From positions 186,001 through 250,000 of the forward strand of contig NZ_JAFFZS010000004.1 of the NCBI RefSeq assembly GCF_016921115.1: a stretch of DNA of 64,000 bases. Direction: 5' to 3'. A program made the translations under genes and the position numbers. Below are positions 35,955-46,897 of this stretch, piece by piece. The notes under the pieces are model-generated. The model was not told where the DNA came from. It was given only the letters and a program-made list of their open reading frames with translations, and did not search any database. Source of the DNA: Streptomyces actuosus. Its GTDB lineage: Bacteria; Actinomycetota; Actinomycetes; Streptomycetales; Streptomycetaceae. How positions within the stretch are numbered: position 1 is the stretch's first letter; every line of letters begins with the position of its first letter.

Positions 35955-37316
35955 GTGACCGCCTCCACCGTCGTCAAAGAGGCGAGTCCGCCTGCCGCCG
36001 CCGGACCCCTGCGGGTCCGGCGGGCCCGGCGGCGCGGGCGGATCGCCGCCCTCCTCTTCGTCTTCCCCGCGCTGCTGCTGCTCGGCGCCCTCGTCGTCTA
36101 TCCGGTCCTGTTCTCGGTGGGCCGAAGCTTCTTCGACGCCTCCGGCACACGCTTCGTGGGCGGCGAGAACTACGCCGAGATGTTCCGCGACCCGGCCACC
36201 CTCAAGGCCATCCGCAACACCACGATCTGGGTGGTGGTGGCCCCGGCCCTGCTCACCGGCCTCGGCTTGATCCTGGCCGTGCTGGTGGAGAAGGTCCGCT
36301 GGGCCACCGCCTTCAAACTGCTGCTGTTCATGCCCATGGCGGTGTCCTTCCTCGCCGCGGGCATCATCTTCCGCCTCGCCTACGACCAGGACCCGGACAA
36401 GGGCGTCCTCAACGCCGCCGTGGTCTCCGTCCACGACGCCTTCACGGGCACGTCGACCTACCCCACCGCCCGGGCCCGCGACGGGCAGGGCCTGACCGAG
36501 GGCGCCGACGGCTCGTACCGGACCACCGCGGCCGTGCGGCCCGGCCAGGTGGTGACCCTGGGGCTGGTCGGCGTGCTCCCCGGCGACCTGCCCCGGGACG
36601 CCGAGCCGGCCCGCGCCGCTGCGGCACGGGCCGCCGCCTCTGACGAGGTGCGCGGCGTGGTGTACCTCGACTTCACACCCGGTGGGGGAGGGAAGCCGGG
36701 CACGGTCGACGCGGGGGAGAGCGGACTGCCCGAGATGCGCGTCGAAGCGGTGCGCGACGGCCGCGCGGTCGCCTCGGCGACCACCGCCGCCGACGGCTCG
36801 TTCCGCTTCACCGGCCTCGGCGACGGGTCGTACACCGTGCGGCTGCCGGCGTCGAACTTCGCCCAGCCCTACCAGGGCGTCTCCTGGCTCGGCCCGACCC
36901 TCGTCACCCCGGCGATCATCGGCGCCTACCTGTGGATCTGGACCGGGTTCGCGATGGTGCTGATCGGCGCCGGCCTGGCGGCCCTGCCGCGGGACGCACT
37001 GGAGGCGGCCCGGATGGACGGCGCGAACGAGTGGCAGATCTTCCGCCGGATCACCGTTCCGCTGCTCGCGCCGGTGCTGACGGTCGTGTTCGTCACCCTC
37101 GTGATCAACGTGATGAAGGTGTTCGACCTCGTCTACATCATCGCCCCGGGGCCGGTGCAGCAGGACGCGACCGTGCTCGCGACGCAGATGTGGCTGGTGT
37201 CCTTCGGCGGCGGCAACAACCAGGGCCTCGGCAGCGCGCTCGGAGTGCTGCTGTTGCTGCTGGTGATCCCCGCCATGGTCTTCAACGTCCGTCGTTTCCG
37301 AAGGAGTCAGCGATGA
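35955..37316 (+). CDS. sugar ABC permease (MalF/AglF type) with an inserted beta-sandwich domain
   Basis: GTG at 35955 gives 453 residues, about 150 more than usual. Helices at 28-55, 88-112 and 118-142 are followed by an extracytoplasmic insert at about 150-312. Within it, 233-302 (VVYLDFTPG, PEMRVEAVRDGRAVASATTA, DGSFRFTGLGDGSYTVRLP) reads as a SdrD/Cna-B or carboxypeptidase-regulatory-like beta-sandwich. The core then resumes with WLGPTLVTPAIIGAYLWIWTG, and the cytoplasmic EAA loop EAARMDGANEWQIFRRITVP at about 350-369. The insert may dock the binding protein or contact the cell wall; that is inference. Confidence 0.88.
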   Translation: MTASTVVKEASPPAAAGPLRVRRARRRGRIAALLFVFPALLLLGALVVYPVLFSVGRSFFDASGTRFVGGENYAEMFRDPATLKAIRNTTIWVVVAPALLTGLGLILAVLVEKVRWATAFKLLLFMPMAVSFLAAGIIFRLAYDQDPDKGVLNAAVVSVHDAFTGTSTYPTARARDGQGLTEGADGSYRTTAAVRPGQVVTLGLVGVLPGDLPRDAEPARAAAARAAASDEVRGVVYLDFTPGGGGKPGTVDAGESGLPEMRVEAVRDGRAVASATTAADGSFRFTGLGDGSYTVRLPASNFAQPYQGVSWLGPTLVTPAIIGAYLWIWTGFAMVLIGAGLAALPRDALEAARMDGANEWQIFRRITVPLLAPVLTVVFVTLVINVMKVFDLVYIIAPGPVQQDATVLATQMWLVSFGGGNNQGLGSALGVLLLLLVIPAMVFNVRRFRRSQR

Positions 37317-38152
37317 ACGCGGTCAGGCGCGGCCTGGGCAACGGGCTGGTGCAGGCCTGCCTCGTGGTGATCGGCCTGGTGTGGATGACACCGCTGGCGG
37401 GGCTGTTCGTGTCGTCGCTGAGGTCCGCGCAGGACACGGCCAAGGGCGGCTGGTGGACGGTGTTCTCCAGCCCCGGTCAGCTGTCCTTCGACAACTACTC
37501 GGCCCTGCTGGGCAACGCCGGGATCACCCGGGCCTTCTGGAACACCGTGCTGATCTCGGTTCCGGCGACCGTGCTGGTCGTCGTGCTGGCCGCGCTCGCC
37601 GGGTACGCCTTCGCCTGGCTGGACTTCCCCGGACGGGAGGCGCTCTTCCTGGTCGTGGTCGCCCTGTTGGTGGTGCCCGTGCAGATCGGTCTCCTGCCGG
37701 TCGCCAAACTCTTCGGGCAGATCGGGCTGTTCGGCACGATCCCGGGGGTGGTCCTCTTCCACGTCGCCTACGGTCTGCCGTTCGCGGTGTTCCTGCTGCG
37801 GAACTACTTCGCGGAGATGCCCAAGGAGATGCTGGAGGCGGCGCGGATGGACGGTGGCAGTGAATGGCGGATCTTCACGCGCCTGGTGCTGCCGGTGGGG
37901 CGGCCCGCGATCGCCTCCCTGGCGATCTTCCAGTTCCTGTGGGTGTGGAACGACATGCTCGTGGCGCTGCTGTTCGCGGACAGTTCCTCGCAGCCGCTGA
38001 CGGTGCAGCTCCAGTCGCAGATACGGCAGTTCGGCAGCAACGTGGACGTGCTCGCACCCGGCGCGTTCGTGTCCCTGGTCGTTCCCGTCGTGGTGTTCTT
38101 CGCCTTCCAGCGGCACTTCGTCCAAGGCGTGATGGCGGGGTCGGTGAAGTAG
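37313..38152 (+). CDS. sugar ABC permease (MalG/AglG type)
   Basis: ATG at 37313 overlaps the first permease stop (ATGA). The 279-residue protein has six helices and the EAA loop LEAARMDGGSEWRIFTRLVLP, and ends in FQRHFVQGVMAGSVK, the classic C-terminus of MalG-type permeases that contacts the ATPase. With the preceding permease it forms the membrane channel for alpha-glucosides. It is the last gene of the operon. Confidence 0.92.
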   Translation: MNAVRRGLGNGLVQACLVVIGLVWMTPLAGLFVSSLRSAQDTAKGGWWTVFSSPGQLSFDNYSALLGNAGITRAFWNTVLISVPATVLVVVLAALAGYAFAWLDFPGREALFLVVVALLVVPVQIGLLPVAKLFGQIGLFGTIPGVVLFHVAYGLPFAVFLLRNYFAEMPKEMLEAARMDGGSEWRIFTRLVLPVGRPAIASLAIFQFLWVWNDMLVALLFADSSSQPLTVQLQSQIRQFGSNVDVLAPGAFVSLVVPVVVFFAFQRHFVQGVMAGSVK

Positions 38153-38167
38153 GGGCCGCCCCCGCCA

Positions 38168-38201
38168 CCGGGCCCCCGCCTCACCGCGAGGCGGGGCCCG
38201 G
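38168..38201. terminator. bidirectional terminator between the sugar operon and pgl
   Basis: A 14-bp stem with one bulged C (38168-38182 against 38188-38201) and a 5-base loop fills the 56-base gap between the convergent permease and pgl genes. Confidence 0.7.
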
Positions 38202-38208
38202 AGCGCGG

Positions 38209-38991
38209 TCACGGCGATGCCGGCGGGTACAGCGACCTCGGCAGCCGGGAAGCCGCCGCCGTGTCCATCAGCCACAGGGTCCGGGCCCGTCCCCGGGCCC
38301 CGGCGGCCGGGGCCTGGATCTCCCCGGCGCCCGAAAGGGCGATCGCCGCGGCCCCGGCCTTGTCCTCACCGGCGGCCAGCAGCCACACCTCACGCGCCGC
38401 CCGGATCGCCGGCAGGGTCAGCGTCACCCGGGTCGGCGGGGGCTTGGGCGCGCCGTGGACCCCGACGACCGTGCGCTCGGTCTCCCGCACCGCGGGCAGC
38501 TCCGGGAACAGCGACGCCACATGGGTGTCCGGGCCCACGCCCAGCATCAGGACGTCGAACACCGGAACCGCGCCGTGGTTCTCGGGGCCCGCGGCGCGGG
38601 CCAGTTCCTCGGCGTAGCCGGCCGCCGCCGCGTCCGCGTCCGCGCCGTGCGGGCCGTTTGAGGCGGGCATGGCGTGCACCCGCTTCGGGTCCAGCGGCAC
38701 CCGGTCCAGCAGCGCCTCGCGGGCCTGCGTGACATTGCGGTCCGCGTCCCCCTCGGGAAGGAACCGCTCATCACCCCACCACAGGTCCAGCCGGCCCCAG
38801 TCCACGGCGTCCCGGGCGGGCGCGGCGGCCAGCGCGGCCAGCACGCCGTTGCCGTTGCGGCCGCCGGTCAGCACCACCGAGGCGTGGCCCCGGGAGGACT
38901 GCGCGTCCACGATCTTCGTGATCAGACGGGCCGCCGCGGCCTGGGCCATCAGGTCCTTGTCGCGGTGCACGACCAGCTGCGGGGTGCTCAC
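38209..38991 (-). CDS. pgl: 6-phosphogluconolactonase
   Basis: GTG at 38991 overlaps the opcA stop (GTGA). The 260-residue protein starts TPQLVVHRDKDLMAQAAAARL and has SVVLTGGRNGNGVLAAL, WGRLDLWWGDERFLPEGDADRN, FDVLMLGVGPDTHVASLFPE and the C-terminal RVTLTLPAIRAAREVWLLAAGEDKA. These are the conserved blocks of DevB-type lactonases; GGRNGNG and GVGPDTH are slightly diverged from GGSTP and GMGEDGH but match the actinobacterial form. It hydrolyses 6-phosphogluconolactone, the product of Zwf encoded two genes upstream. Confidence 0.92.
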   Translation of the reverse strand: MSTPQLVVHRDKDLMAQAAAARLITKIVDAQSSRGHASVVLTGGRNGNGVLAALAAAPARDAVDWGRLDLWWGDERFLPEGDADRNVTQAREALLDRVPLDPKRVHAMPASNGPHGADADAAAAGYAEELARAAGPENHGAVPVFDVLMLGVGPDTHVASLFPELPAVRETERTVVGVHGAPKPPPTRVTLTLPAIRAAREVWLLAAGEDKAGAAAIALSGAGEIQAPAAGARGRARTLWLMDTAAASRLPRSLYPPASP

Positions 38992-40088
38992 TTCGTCGCC
39001 GCCTTCCTCACCGGGGTCTTCCGGGCCGGCTTCTGCGCCGCCTTCTTCGCGGGCGTCTCGTCCGCCGACTCGGCGGGGGTGTCCGCGGCGGCGGGATCGT
39101 CCGCCGGCGCGCCGGCATCCGCTGCCGCCTGCGCCGTCTCGTCGGGCCGGGGTCCGGCGGGCGCCCCCTGCAGCCGGTCCACCCCGTACCGCAGCGCCGA
39201 GGCGTAGGTGTCGTCCGGGTCCAGGCGACGCAGCTCCTCCGCGATCAGCTCGGCCGTCTCGCGGCGCTTGAGCGCCACCGCACGGTTCGGCTGGCCCTGG
39301 ATGGACAGGGTCGCCAGGGTGCCGTCGGGACGGTCCAAACCGATCGGACCGCACGTGGTGTCCATGCGGACCGCGGTCAGACCGGGACCGTCGGACAGCG
39401 AACGCCGCACCGGGACGTCCAGGCGGTCCGCCAGCCACATGGCCAGCAGCTCGCAGCTCGGATTGAACTCCTCGCCCTCCACCTCGACGCCCCGCACCTC
39501 GCAGGTGACCTGGTCGAGGGCGGCGGCCAGCATGGAGCGCCACGGTGTGATGCGCGTCCACGCCAGATCGGTGTCGCCGGGTGTGTACGTGCCCGCCCGG
39601 GCGGCGAGGTCGCGCACCGGCTGCTCCGCCGCGTAGGAGTCGGTCACCCGGCGCTGGGCCAGGGCGCCGAGCGGGTCGCTCGCCGGGTCGAGCGGGGCGC
39701 CGACCGGCCACCAGACCACCACCGGGGCGTCCGGCAGCAGCAGCGGCAGCACCACCGACTGGGCGTGGTCGACCACCTCGCCGTACAGCCGCAGCACGAC
39801 CGTCTCGCCGGTGCCCGCGTCCGCGCCCACCCGGACCTCCGCGTCCAGGCGGGACTGCGTGCGGTCGCGGGGCGTGCGCGAGATGCGCTTGATGACGACC
39901 AGCGTGCGCGAGGGGTGCTCGTGCGAGGCGTCGCCGGCCGCCTTGAGCGCGTCGTAGGCGTTCTCCTCGTCGGTCACGATGACCAGCGTGAGCACCATGC
40001 CGACGGCCGGCGTGCCGATGGCCCGGCGGCCCTGCACCAGCGCCTTGTTGATCTTGCTGGCCGTGGTGTCGGTCAGGTCTATCTTCAT
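38988..40088 (-). CDS. opcA: glucose-6-phosphate dehydrogenase assembly protein OpcA
   Basis: ATG at 40088 overlaps the zwf stop by four bases; 366 residues. It has the OpcA_G6PD_assem features: MKIDLTDTTASKINKALVQGRR start, VVWWPVGAPLDPASDPLG, DLAWTRITPWRSMLAAALDQ and AVALKRRETAELIAEELRRLDPDD. OpcA is required for active, redox-responsive Zwf in actinobacteria and cyanobacteria. Residues from about 312 form an Ala/Pro/Asp-rich then Lys/Ala-rich tail (PAKKAAQKPARKTPVRKAA). Confidence 0.95.
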   Translation of the reverse strand: MKIDLTDTTASKINKALVQGRRAIGTPAVGMVLTLVIVTDEENAYDALKAAGDASHEHPSRTLVVIKRISRTPRDRTQSRLDAEVRVGADAGTGETVVLRLYGEVVDHAQSVVLPLLLPDAPVVVWWPVGAPLDPASDPLGALAQRRVTDSYAAEQPVRDLAARAGTYTPGDTDLAWTRITPWRSMLAAALDQVTCEVRGVEVEGEEFNPSCELLAMWLADRLDVPVRRSLSDGPGLTAVRMDTTCGPIGLDRPDGTLATLSIQGQPNRAVALKRRETAELIAEELRRLDPDDTYASALRYGVDRLQGAPAGPRPDETAQAAADAGAPADDPAAADTPAESADETPAKKAAQKPARKTPVRKAATK

Positions 40089-41608
40089 GGCCGGCGCCAG
40101 CTCCGTCCGTCTCGCTCCAGCATCTCGTCGGCCTCGACCGGCCCCCAGGTGCCGGCCGGGTACTGCGCGGGCCGGCCCTTGGTGTCCCAGTACCGCTCGA
40201 TCGGGTCGAGGATCTTCCAGGACAGCTCGACCTCCTCGGTGCGCGGGAAGAGGTTGGCGTCGCCGAGGAGCACGTCCAGGATGAGCCGCTCGTACGCCTC
40301 CGGGCTGGACTCGGTGAACGACTCGCCGTAGGCGAAGTCCATCGACACGTCCCGGATCTCCATGGAGGTGCCCGGCACCTTGGAGCCGAACCGGACGGTG
40401 ACGCCCTCGTCGGGCTGGACGCGGACGACGATCGCGTTCTGGCCCAGCTCCTCCGTCGCCGTGGTGTCGAAGGGGGAGTGCGGCGCGCGCTGGAAGACCA
40501 CCGCGATCTCGGTGACCCGGCGGCCCAGCCGCTTGCCGGTGCGCAGGTAGAAGGGGACGCCCGCCCAGCGGCGGTTGTCGATGCCGAGCTTGATCGCGGC
40601 GTAGGTGTCGGTCTTGGAGTCCGGGTCGATCCCGTCCTCCTCCAGGTAGCCGACCGCCTTGGCGCCGCCCTGCCAGCCGGCCGCGTACTGGGCGCGCACG
40701 GTGTCCCGACCCAGGTCGCTGGGCAGCTTCACCGCGCCGAGCACCTTGGTCTTCTCCGCCGCGAGCGCGTCGGCGTCGAAGGAGGAGGGCTCCTCCATCG
40801 CGGTCAGCGCCAACAGCTGCAGCAGGTGGTTCTGGATGACGTCGCGGGCGGCGCCGATGCCGTCGTAGTAGCCGGCCCGGCCGCCGATGCCGATGTCCTC
40901 GGCCATGGTGATCTGCACGTGGTCCACGTACGACCGGTTCCAGATCGGCTCGAACATCTGGTTGGCGAACCGCAGCGCCAGGATGTTCTGGACGGTCTCC
41001 TTGCCGAGGTAGTGGTCGATGCGGAAGACCTGGTCGGGGGCGAAGACCTCGTGGACGATCCCGTTGAGCTCCTCGGCCGACCTCAGGTCGTGGCCGAACG
41101 GCTTCTCGATCACCGCCCGGCGCCACGAGCCGCCCGTCTGGTCCGCGAGGCCGTGCTTCTTCAGCTGCTGGATCACGACCGGGAAGGAGCGCGGCGGCAC
41201 GGAGAGGTAGAAGGCGAAGTTGCCGCCCGTGCCCTGTGCCTTGTCCAGCTCGTCGATGGTTCCGCGCAGCCGCTCGAAGGCCTCGTCGTCGTCGAAGGTG
41301 CCCTGGACGAAGCGCATGCCCTGGATGAGCTGCTGCCACACTTCCTCGCGGAAGGGGGTGCGGGCGTGTTCCTTGACGGCGTCGTGCACGACCTGCGCGA
41401 AGTCCTCGTGCTCCCAGTCGCGCCGGGCGAAGCCGACCAGGGAGAAGCCCGGCGGCAGAAGACCCCGGTTGGCGAGGTCGTACACGGCCGGCATCAGCTT
41501 CTTGCGTGACAGATCGCCCGTGACGCCGAAGATGACCAGACCCGACGGCCCCGCGATGCGCGGGAGCCGTCGGTCTGCGGGGTCACGCAGCGGGTTGCTG
41601 CTTGACAA
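40085..41608 (-). CDS. zwf: glucose-6-phosphate dehydrogenase
   Basis: The start is TTG at 41608: GGAGGG inside the end of tal lies seven bases upstream and no other start fits. The 507-residue enzyme has the NADP-binding VIFGVTGDLSRKKLMPAVYDL, the substrate and active-site RIDHYLGKETVQN, the KPFGHDL segment and PYxLRTGKRL-like VPFYLRTGKRLGRR. It oxidises glucose 6-phosphate to 6-phosphogluconolactone, giving NADPH. It sits between tal and opcA in one operon. Confidence 0.96.
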   Translation of the reverse strand: MSSSNPLRDPADRRLPRIAGPSGLVIFGVTGDLSRKKLMPAVYDLANRGLLPPGFSLVGFARRDWEHEDFAQVVHDAVKEHARTPFREEVWQQLIQGMRFVQGTFDDDEAFERLRGTIDELDKAQGTGGNFAFYLSVPPRSFPVVIQQLKKHGLADQTGGSWRRAVIEKPFGHDLRSAEELNGIVHEVFAPDQVFRIDHYLGKETVQNILALRFANQMFEPIWNRSYVDHVQITMAEDIGIGGRAGYYDGIGAARDVIQNHLLQLLALTAMEEPSSFDADALAAEKTKVLGAVKLPSDLGRDTVRAQYAAGWQGGAKAVGYLEEDGIDPDSKTDTYAAIKLGIDNRRWAGVPFYLRTGKRLGRRVTEIAVVFQRAPHSPFDTTATEELGQNAIVVRVQPDEGVTVRFGSKVPGTSMEIRDVSMDFAYGESFTESSPEAYERLILDVLLGDANLFPRTEEVELSWKILDPIERYWDTKGRPAQYPAGTWGPVEADEMLERDGRSWRRP

Positions 41609-41609
41609 T

Positions 41610-42728
41610 TCAGCCCTCCGAAGGGGCGAGGCGCTTCAGCTCCGCCTCGGTCGAGGCGAGCAGGTCGTTCCAGGAGGTCTCGAACTTCTCGACGCCCTCG
41701 TCCTCCAGGATCTGCACCACGTCGTCGTACGAGATGCCCAGCTTCTCTAGGCCGTCGAGGTCGGCGCGGGCCTGCTCGTAGGTGCCGCGCACGGTGTCGC
41801 CGCTGATCGAGCCGTGGCTCTCGGTGGCCACCAGGGTCGCCTCCGGCATGGTGTTCACCGTGTTCGGCGCCACCAGCTCGTCGACGTACAGGGTGTCCTT
41901 GTACGCCGGGTCCTTCACGCCGGTGGAGGCCCACAGCGGACGCTGCTTGCGGGCGCCCGCCTTCTCCAGGGCCTGCCAGCGGTCCGAGGAGAAGACCTCC
42001 TCGTAGGCCTGGTAGGCCAGGCGGGCGTTGGCGACCGCTGCCCGGCCGCGCAGCGCCTTCGCCTCGGGCGTGCCGAGCGTGTCGAGCCGCTTGTCGACCT
42101 CGGTGTCCACCCGGGAGACGAAGAAGGACGCCACGGAACGGATCTTCGACAGGTCGAGACCCTTCTCCGAGGCCTTCTCCAGACCGGCCAGGTACGCGTC
42201 CATGACCTCGCGGTAGCGCTCCAGCGAGAAGATCAGGGTCACGTTGACGCTGATGCCGTTGCCGATCACCTCGGTGATCGCCGGCAGCCCTGCCTTGGTG
42301 GCGGGGATCTTGATCAGGGTGTTGGGGCGGTCGACGAGCCAGGCCAACTGCTTGGCCTCGGCGATCGTGGCCCGGGTGCGGTGCGCCAGGCGCGGGTCCA
42401 CCTCGATGGAGACCCGCCCGTCCTGGCCGTCCGTGGCGTCGAAGACCGGGCGCAGGATGTCGGCGGCGTCCCGGACGTCCGCCGTGGTGATCATGCGGAT
42501 GGCCTCTTCGACGGTGACCTTGCGTGCGGCGAGGTCGGCGACCTGCTGCTCGTAGCCGTCGCCCGAGCTGATCGCCTTCTGGAAGATCGTCGGGTTGGTG
42601 GTGACGCCCACGACGTGCTGCTGGTCGATCAGCTCGGCCAGGTTGCCGGACGTGATCCGCTTGCGCGACAGGTCGTCCAGCCAGATCGCGACGCCTTCGT
42701 CGGAGAGGCGCTTGAGTGCGTCTGTCAT
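41610..42728 (-). CDS. tal: transaldolase
   Basis: ATG at 42728 behind GGAGATG gives 372 residues, the long actinobacterial form. It has [27 protein letters not shown], the Schiff-base Lys segment [38 protein letters not shown] and [11 protein letters not shown]. It transfers a dihydroxyacetone unit between sugar phosphates in the non-oxidative pentose-phosphate branch. It is 34 bases downstream of tkt and one base from the zwf start. Confidence 0.96.
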   Translation of the reverse strand: MTDALKRLSDEGVAIWLDDLSRKRITSGNLAELIDQQHVVGVTTNPTIFQKAISSGDGYEQQVADLAARKVTVEEAIRMITTADVRDAADILRPVFDATDGQDGRVSIEVDPRLAHRTRATIAEAKQLAWLVDRPNTLIKIPATKAGLPAITEVIGNGISVNVTLIFSLERYREVMDAYLAGLEKASEKGLDLSKIRSVASFFVSRVDTEVDKRLDTLGTPEAKALRGRAAVANARLAYQAYEEVFSSDRWQALEKAGARKQRPLWASTGVKDPAYKDTLYVDELVAPNTVNTMPEATLVATESHGSISGDTVRGTYEQARADLDGLEKLGISYDDVVQILEDEGVEKFETSWNDLLASTEAELKRLAPSEG

Positions 42729-42762
42729 GGAATTACATCTCCTACGTGTCGATATATGGGCG

Positions 42763-44865
<2,103 letters not shown>

Positions 44866-44972
44866 CCTGATTCAGGGCTCCTCTCCACATGTCGAATACC
44901 GGTGTTCCGGGCACGCGCCCACCGGCTGCCGGTGTGTTCGGACTCACCGGCCGCAGTCGAGCCTACCCTCGT

Positions 44973-44998
44973 AAAGACGTGCGTTTTTGCGCGTCTTT
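44973..44998. other. AT-containing hairpin in the tkt/ctaB divergent region
   Basis: AAAGACGTGC and GCGCGTCTTT pair over ten positions with one G-U around GTTTTT. In a 383-base region between divergent tkt and ctaB it is the only marked structure. It stands 108 bases from the tkt start and 251 from ctaB, compatible with an operator or a leader structure. The rest of the region holds no gene I can support. Confidence 0.45.
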
Positions 44999-45248
44999 CC
45001 AGACTGCCGGGACTGTCGCCCATCCGCCTCCCGACTGGGCCGTTTCCCATTTGGCACATGAATACGGAGCCGCTCATCTGACCGCTCAATCGAGCTTCGG
45101 TTCGCCCGAAGGACCACCCCCGCCGAACACGACCCCACCCCCGCGAAGATCGGGGTATGGGCAACGTCTACAGTGGCGTGGTACGCGCGAGCCTTTACCG
45201 CCACTTCCCACGGCGAGGCTTGCCTGGGATGTCTCTGTAGGGGTGTGC

Positions 45249-46229
45249 GTGACGGCCGTTGAATCCCGTCCAGCGGGTGTGGGCACTTCCCACGCCGTGC
45301 GGGCTGTGGGAGAGCGTGGTACGAGGCAGAGCCCGAGTCGTCGGCCGTTCGGGGCCCGTGTGAAGGCATTCGTGGCTCTGACCAAGCCGCGGATCATCGA
45401 GCTGCTGCTGATCACCACCGTTCCGGTGATGTTCCTCGCGCAGCAGGGCGTGCCGGACCTGACGCTGGTGCTGCTCACCTGCGTCGGCGGCTACCTTTCC
45501 GCGGGTGGCGCCAACGCGCTGAACATGTACATCGACCGCGACATCGACGCGCTGATGGACCGTACCTCGCAGCGCCCCCTGGTCACCGGCATGGTCGGCC
45601 CGGGCGAGTGCCTCGCCTTCGGCATCACCCTCGCGGTCGGCTCCACCCTGCTGTTCGGCCTCACCGTGAACTGGCTCAGCGCCTGGCTCTCGCTCGGCGC
45701 CCTGCTGTTCTACGTCGTCGTCTACACGATGATCCTCAAGCGCCGCACCGCGCAGAACATCGTGTGGGGCGGCATCGCGGGCTGCATGCCGGTCCTGATC
45801 GGCTGGACGGCCGTGAAGGACTCCCTGTCCTGGGCGCCCGTCATCCTCTTCCTCGTCATCTTCTTCTGGACCCCGCCGCACTACTGGCCGCTGTCCATGA
45901 AGGTCAAGGAGGACTACGCGCGCGTGGGCGTGCCGATGCTGCCCGTCATCGCCTCCAACAAGACCGTCGCCCGGCAGATCGTGCTCTACAGCTGGGTCAT
46001 GGTCGCCGTGTCGCTGATGCTCACCCCGCTCGGCTACACCGGCTGGTTCTACACGGCGGTGGCCCTGGCCGCGGGCGGCTGGTGGCTGTGGGAGGCGCAC
46101 GCGCTGCAGAACCGGGCGAAGGCCGAGGCCACGGGCGCGAAGCTGAAGGAGATGCGGCTGTTCCACTGGTCCATCACCTACGTGTCGCTGCTGTTCGTGG
46201 CGATCGCCGTGGACCCGTTCCTGCGCTGA
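45249..46229 (+). CDS. ctaB: heme O synthase (protoheme IX farnesyltransferase)
   Basis: GTG at 45249 follows AGGGG; GTG at 45243 in the same frame is an alternative. The 326-residue UbiA-family protein has the prenyl-diphosphate and Mg2+ motif [20 protein letters not shown], a second acidic region [20 protein letters not shown], and about nine membrane helices from [21 protein letters not shown] to the terminal [14 protein letters not shown]. It farnesylates heme B to heme O for cytochrome aa3 oxidase; ctaA downstream makes heme A from it. Confidence 0.96.
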   Translation: MTAVESRPAGVGTSHAVRAVGERGTRQSPSRRPFGARVKAFVALTKPRIIELLLITTVPVMFLAQQGVPDLTLVLLTCVGGYLSAGGANALNMYIDRDIDALMDRTSQRPLVTGMVGPGECLAFGITLAVGSTLLFGLTVNWLSAWLSLGALLFYVVVYTMILKRRTAQNIVWGGIAGCMPVLIGWTAVKDSLSWAPVILFLVIFFWTPPHYWPLSMKVKEDYARVGVPMLPVIASNKTVARQIVLYSWVMVAVSLMLTPLGYTGWFYTAVALAAGGWWLWEAHALQNRAKAEATGAKLKEMRLFHWSITYVSLLFVAIAVDPFLR

Positions 46230-46288
46230 GCGCTCCGCCGGAAGTGCCGCGGTGCGACGCCGGTCGACCGCGGGGCCGTGGCCGGTGG

Positions 46289-46314
46289 CGCAGTTCCCCG
46301 CGCCTCTTCGGGGC
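46289..46314 (+). repeat. dispersed Streptomyces CAGTTCCCCGCG-type intergenic element
   Basis: CGCAGTTCCCCGCGCC followed by a short CCTCTTCGGGGC stem is the small intergenic element scattered in many copies over Streptomyces genomes, usually just after genes. Here it begins 60 bases after the ctaB stop. Confidence 0.55.
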
Positions 46315-46356
46315 AATGCCGAACCGCGCGCGGACTCGACCCGACCCGTTCCGCGG

Positions 46357-46405
46357 CCGGCGCCTTCGCCGGCCATCGCGGCCGCCGGCCCGCCGAAGGC
46401 GCCGG
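46357..46405. terminator. long hairpin downstream of ctaB
   Basis: A 12-bp perfect outer stem (46357-46368 with 46394-46405) encloses further self-complementary GCCGGC sequence. Situated between the ctaB stop and the next promoter, it probably ends ctaB transcription. Confidence 0.5.
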
Positions 46406-46496
46406 GCCCTGCGGGTGGGACCGTCCGGGGGGTACGTGGTCAAGGCCACGCCCCCGCCCGTCGCCGTTCGATCTACCCATCGGTAGCATCCTGGCC

Positions 46497-46817
46497 ATGG
46501 CAGACACGCAGCAGGTTGACGCGAAGGCCGAGCGCACGGTGGCGAAGCTCGCCCGGCGGATCGGTGCCTTCTCCAAGGCGCACGGCGGCGCCGAGGGCCA
46601 GGTGGCCTACATCGGTGAGCGCGGTGCCCGCATCGTCCTCGTGGGCGAGGACGGCGGCTGGGGCGACCTGGTCGCTCCGTCGTACGAGATCGCGGAGCAG
46701 GCCGTCAGGAAGTCCGGGATCACCGTGCACGAGGCGTTCGACGGTGAGTTCGCCGCGAAGGTGAAGACGGGCGCGTACGAGTGGAAGCGGATGGCGGGCA
46801 TGCAGATCGGCGGCTGA
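46497..46817 (+). CDS. conserved small actinobacterial protein of unknown function
   Basis: ATG at 46497 starts 106 residues with high coding bias: a helical N-terminus (AKAERTVAKLARRIGAFSKAHGG), a beta core (AEGQVAYIGERGARIVLVGEDGGWGDLVAPSYEIAEQA) and GAYEWKRMAGMQI at the end. I recognise no domain and cannot give a function; the protein is probably cytosolic. A TAGCAT box at 46483-46488 leaves only eight bases to the ATG, so the mRNA is close to leaderless. Confidence 0.75.
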   Translation: MADTQQVDAKAERTVAKLARRIGAFSKAHGGAEGQVAYIGERGARIVLVGEDGGWGDLVAPSYEIAEQAVRKSGITVHEAFDGEFAAKVKTGAYEWKRMAGMQIGG

Positions 46818-46897
46818 ACCGCCCATCACCTGGCCCCCGGCTCACCCGTTAGGACGTGGGAGAGCACACAGCACACGTCCGCCTGCGGGGAGCCAGG

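Noticed and set aside
27677..38152. Genomic island or prophage with integrase
   Set aside because: No integrase, transposase, tRNA or flanking direct repeat is visible, and base composition equals the surroundings, so only an accessory block is claimed.
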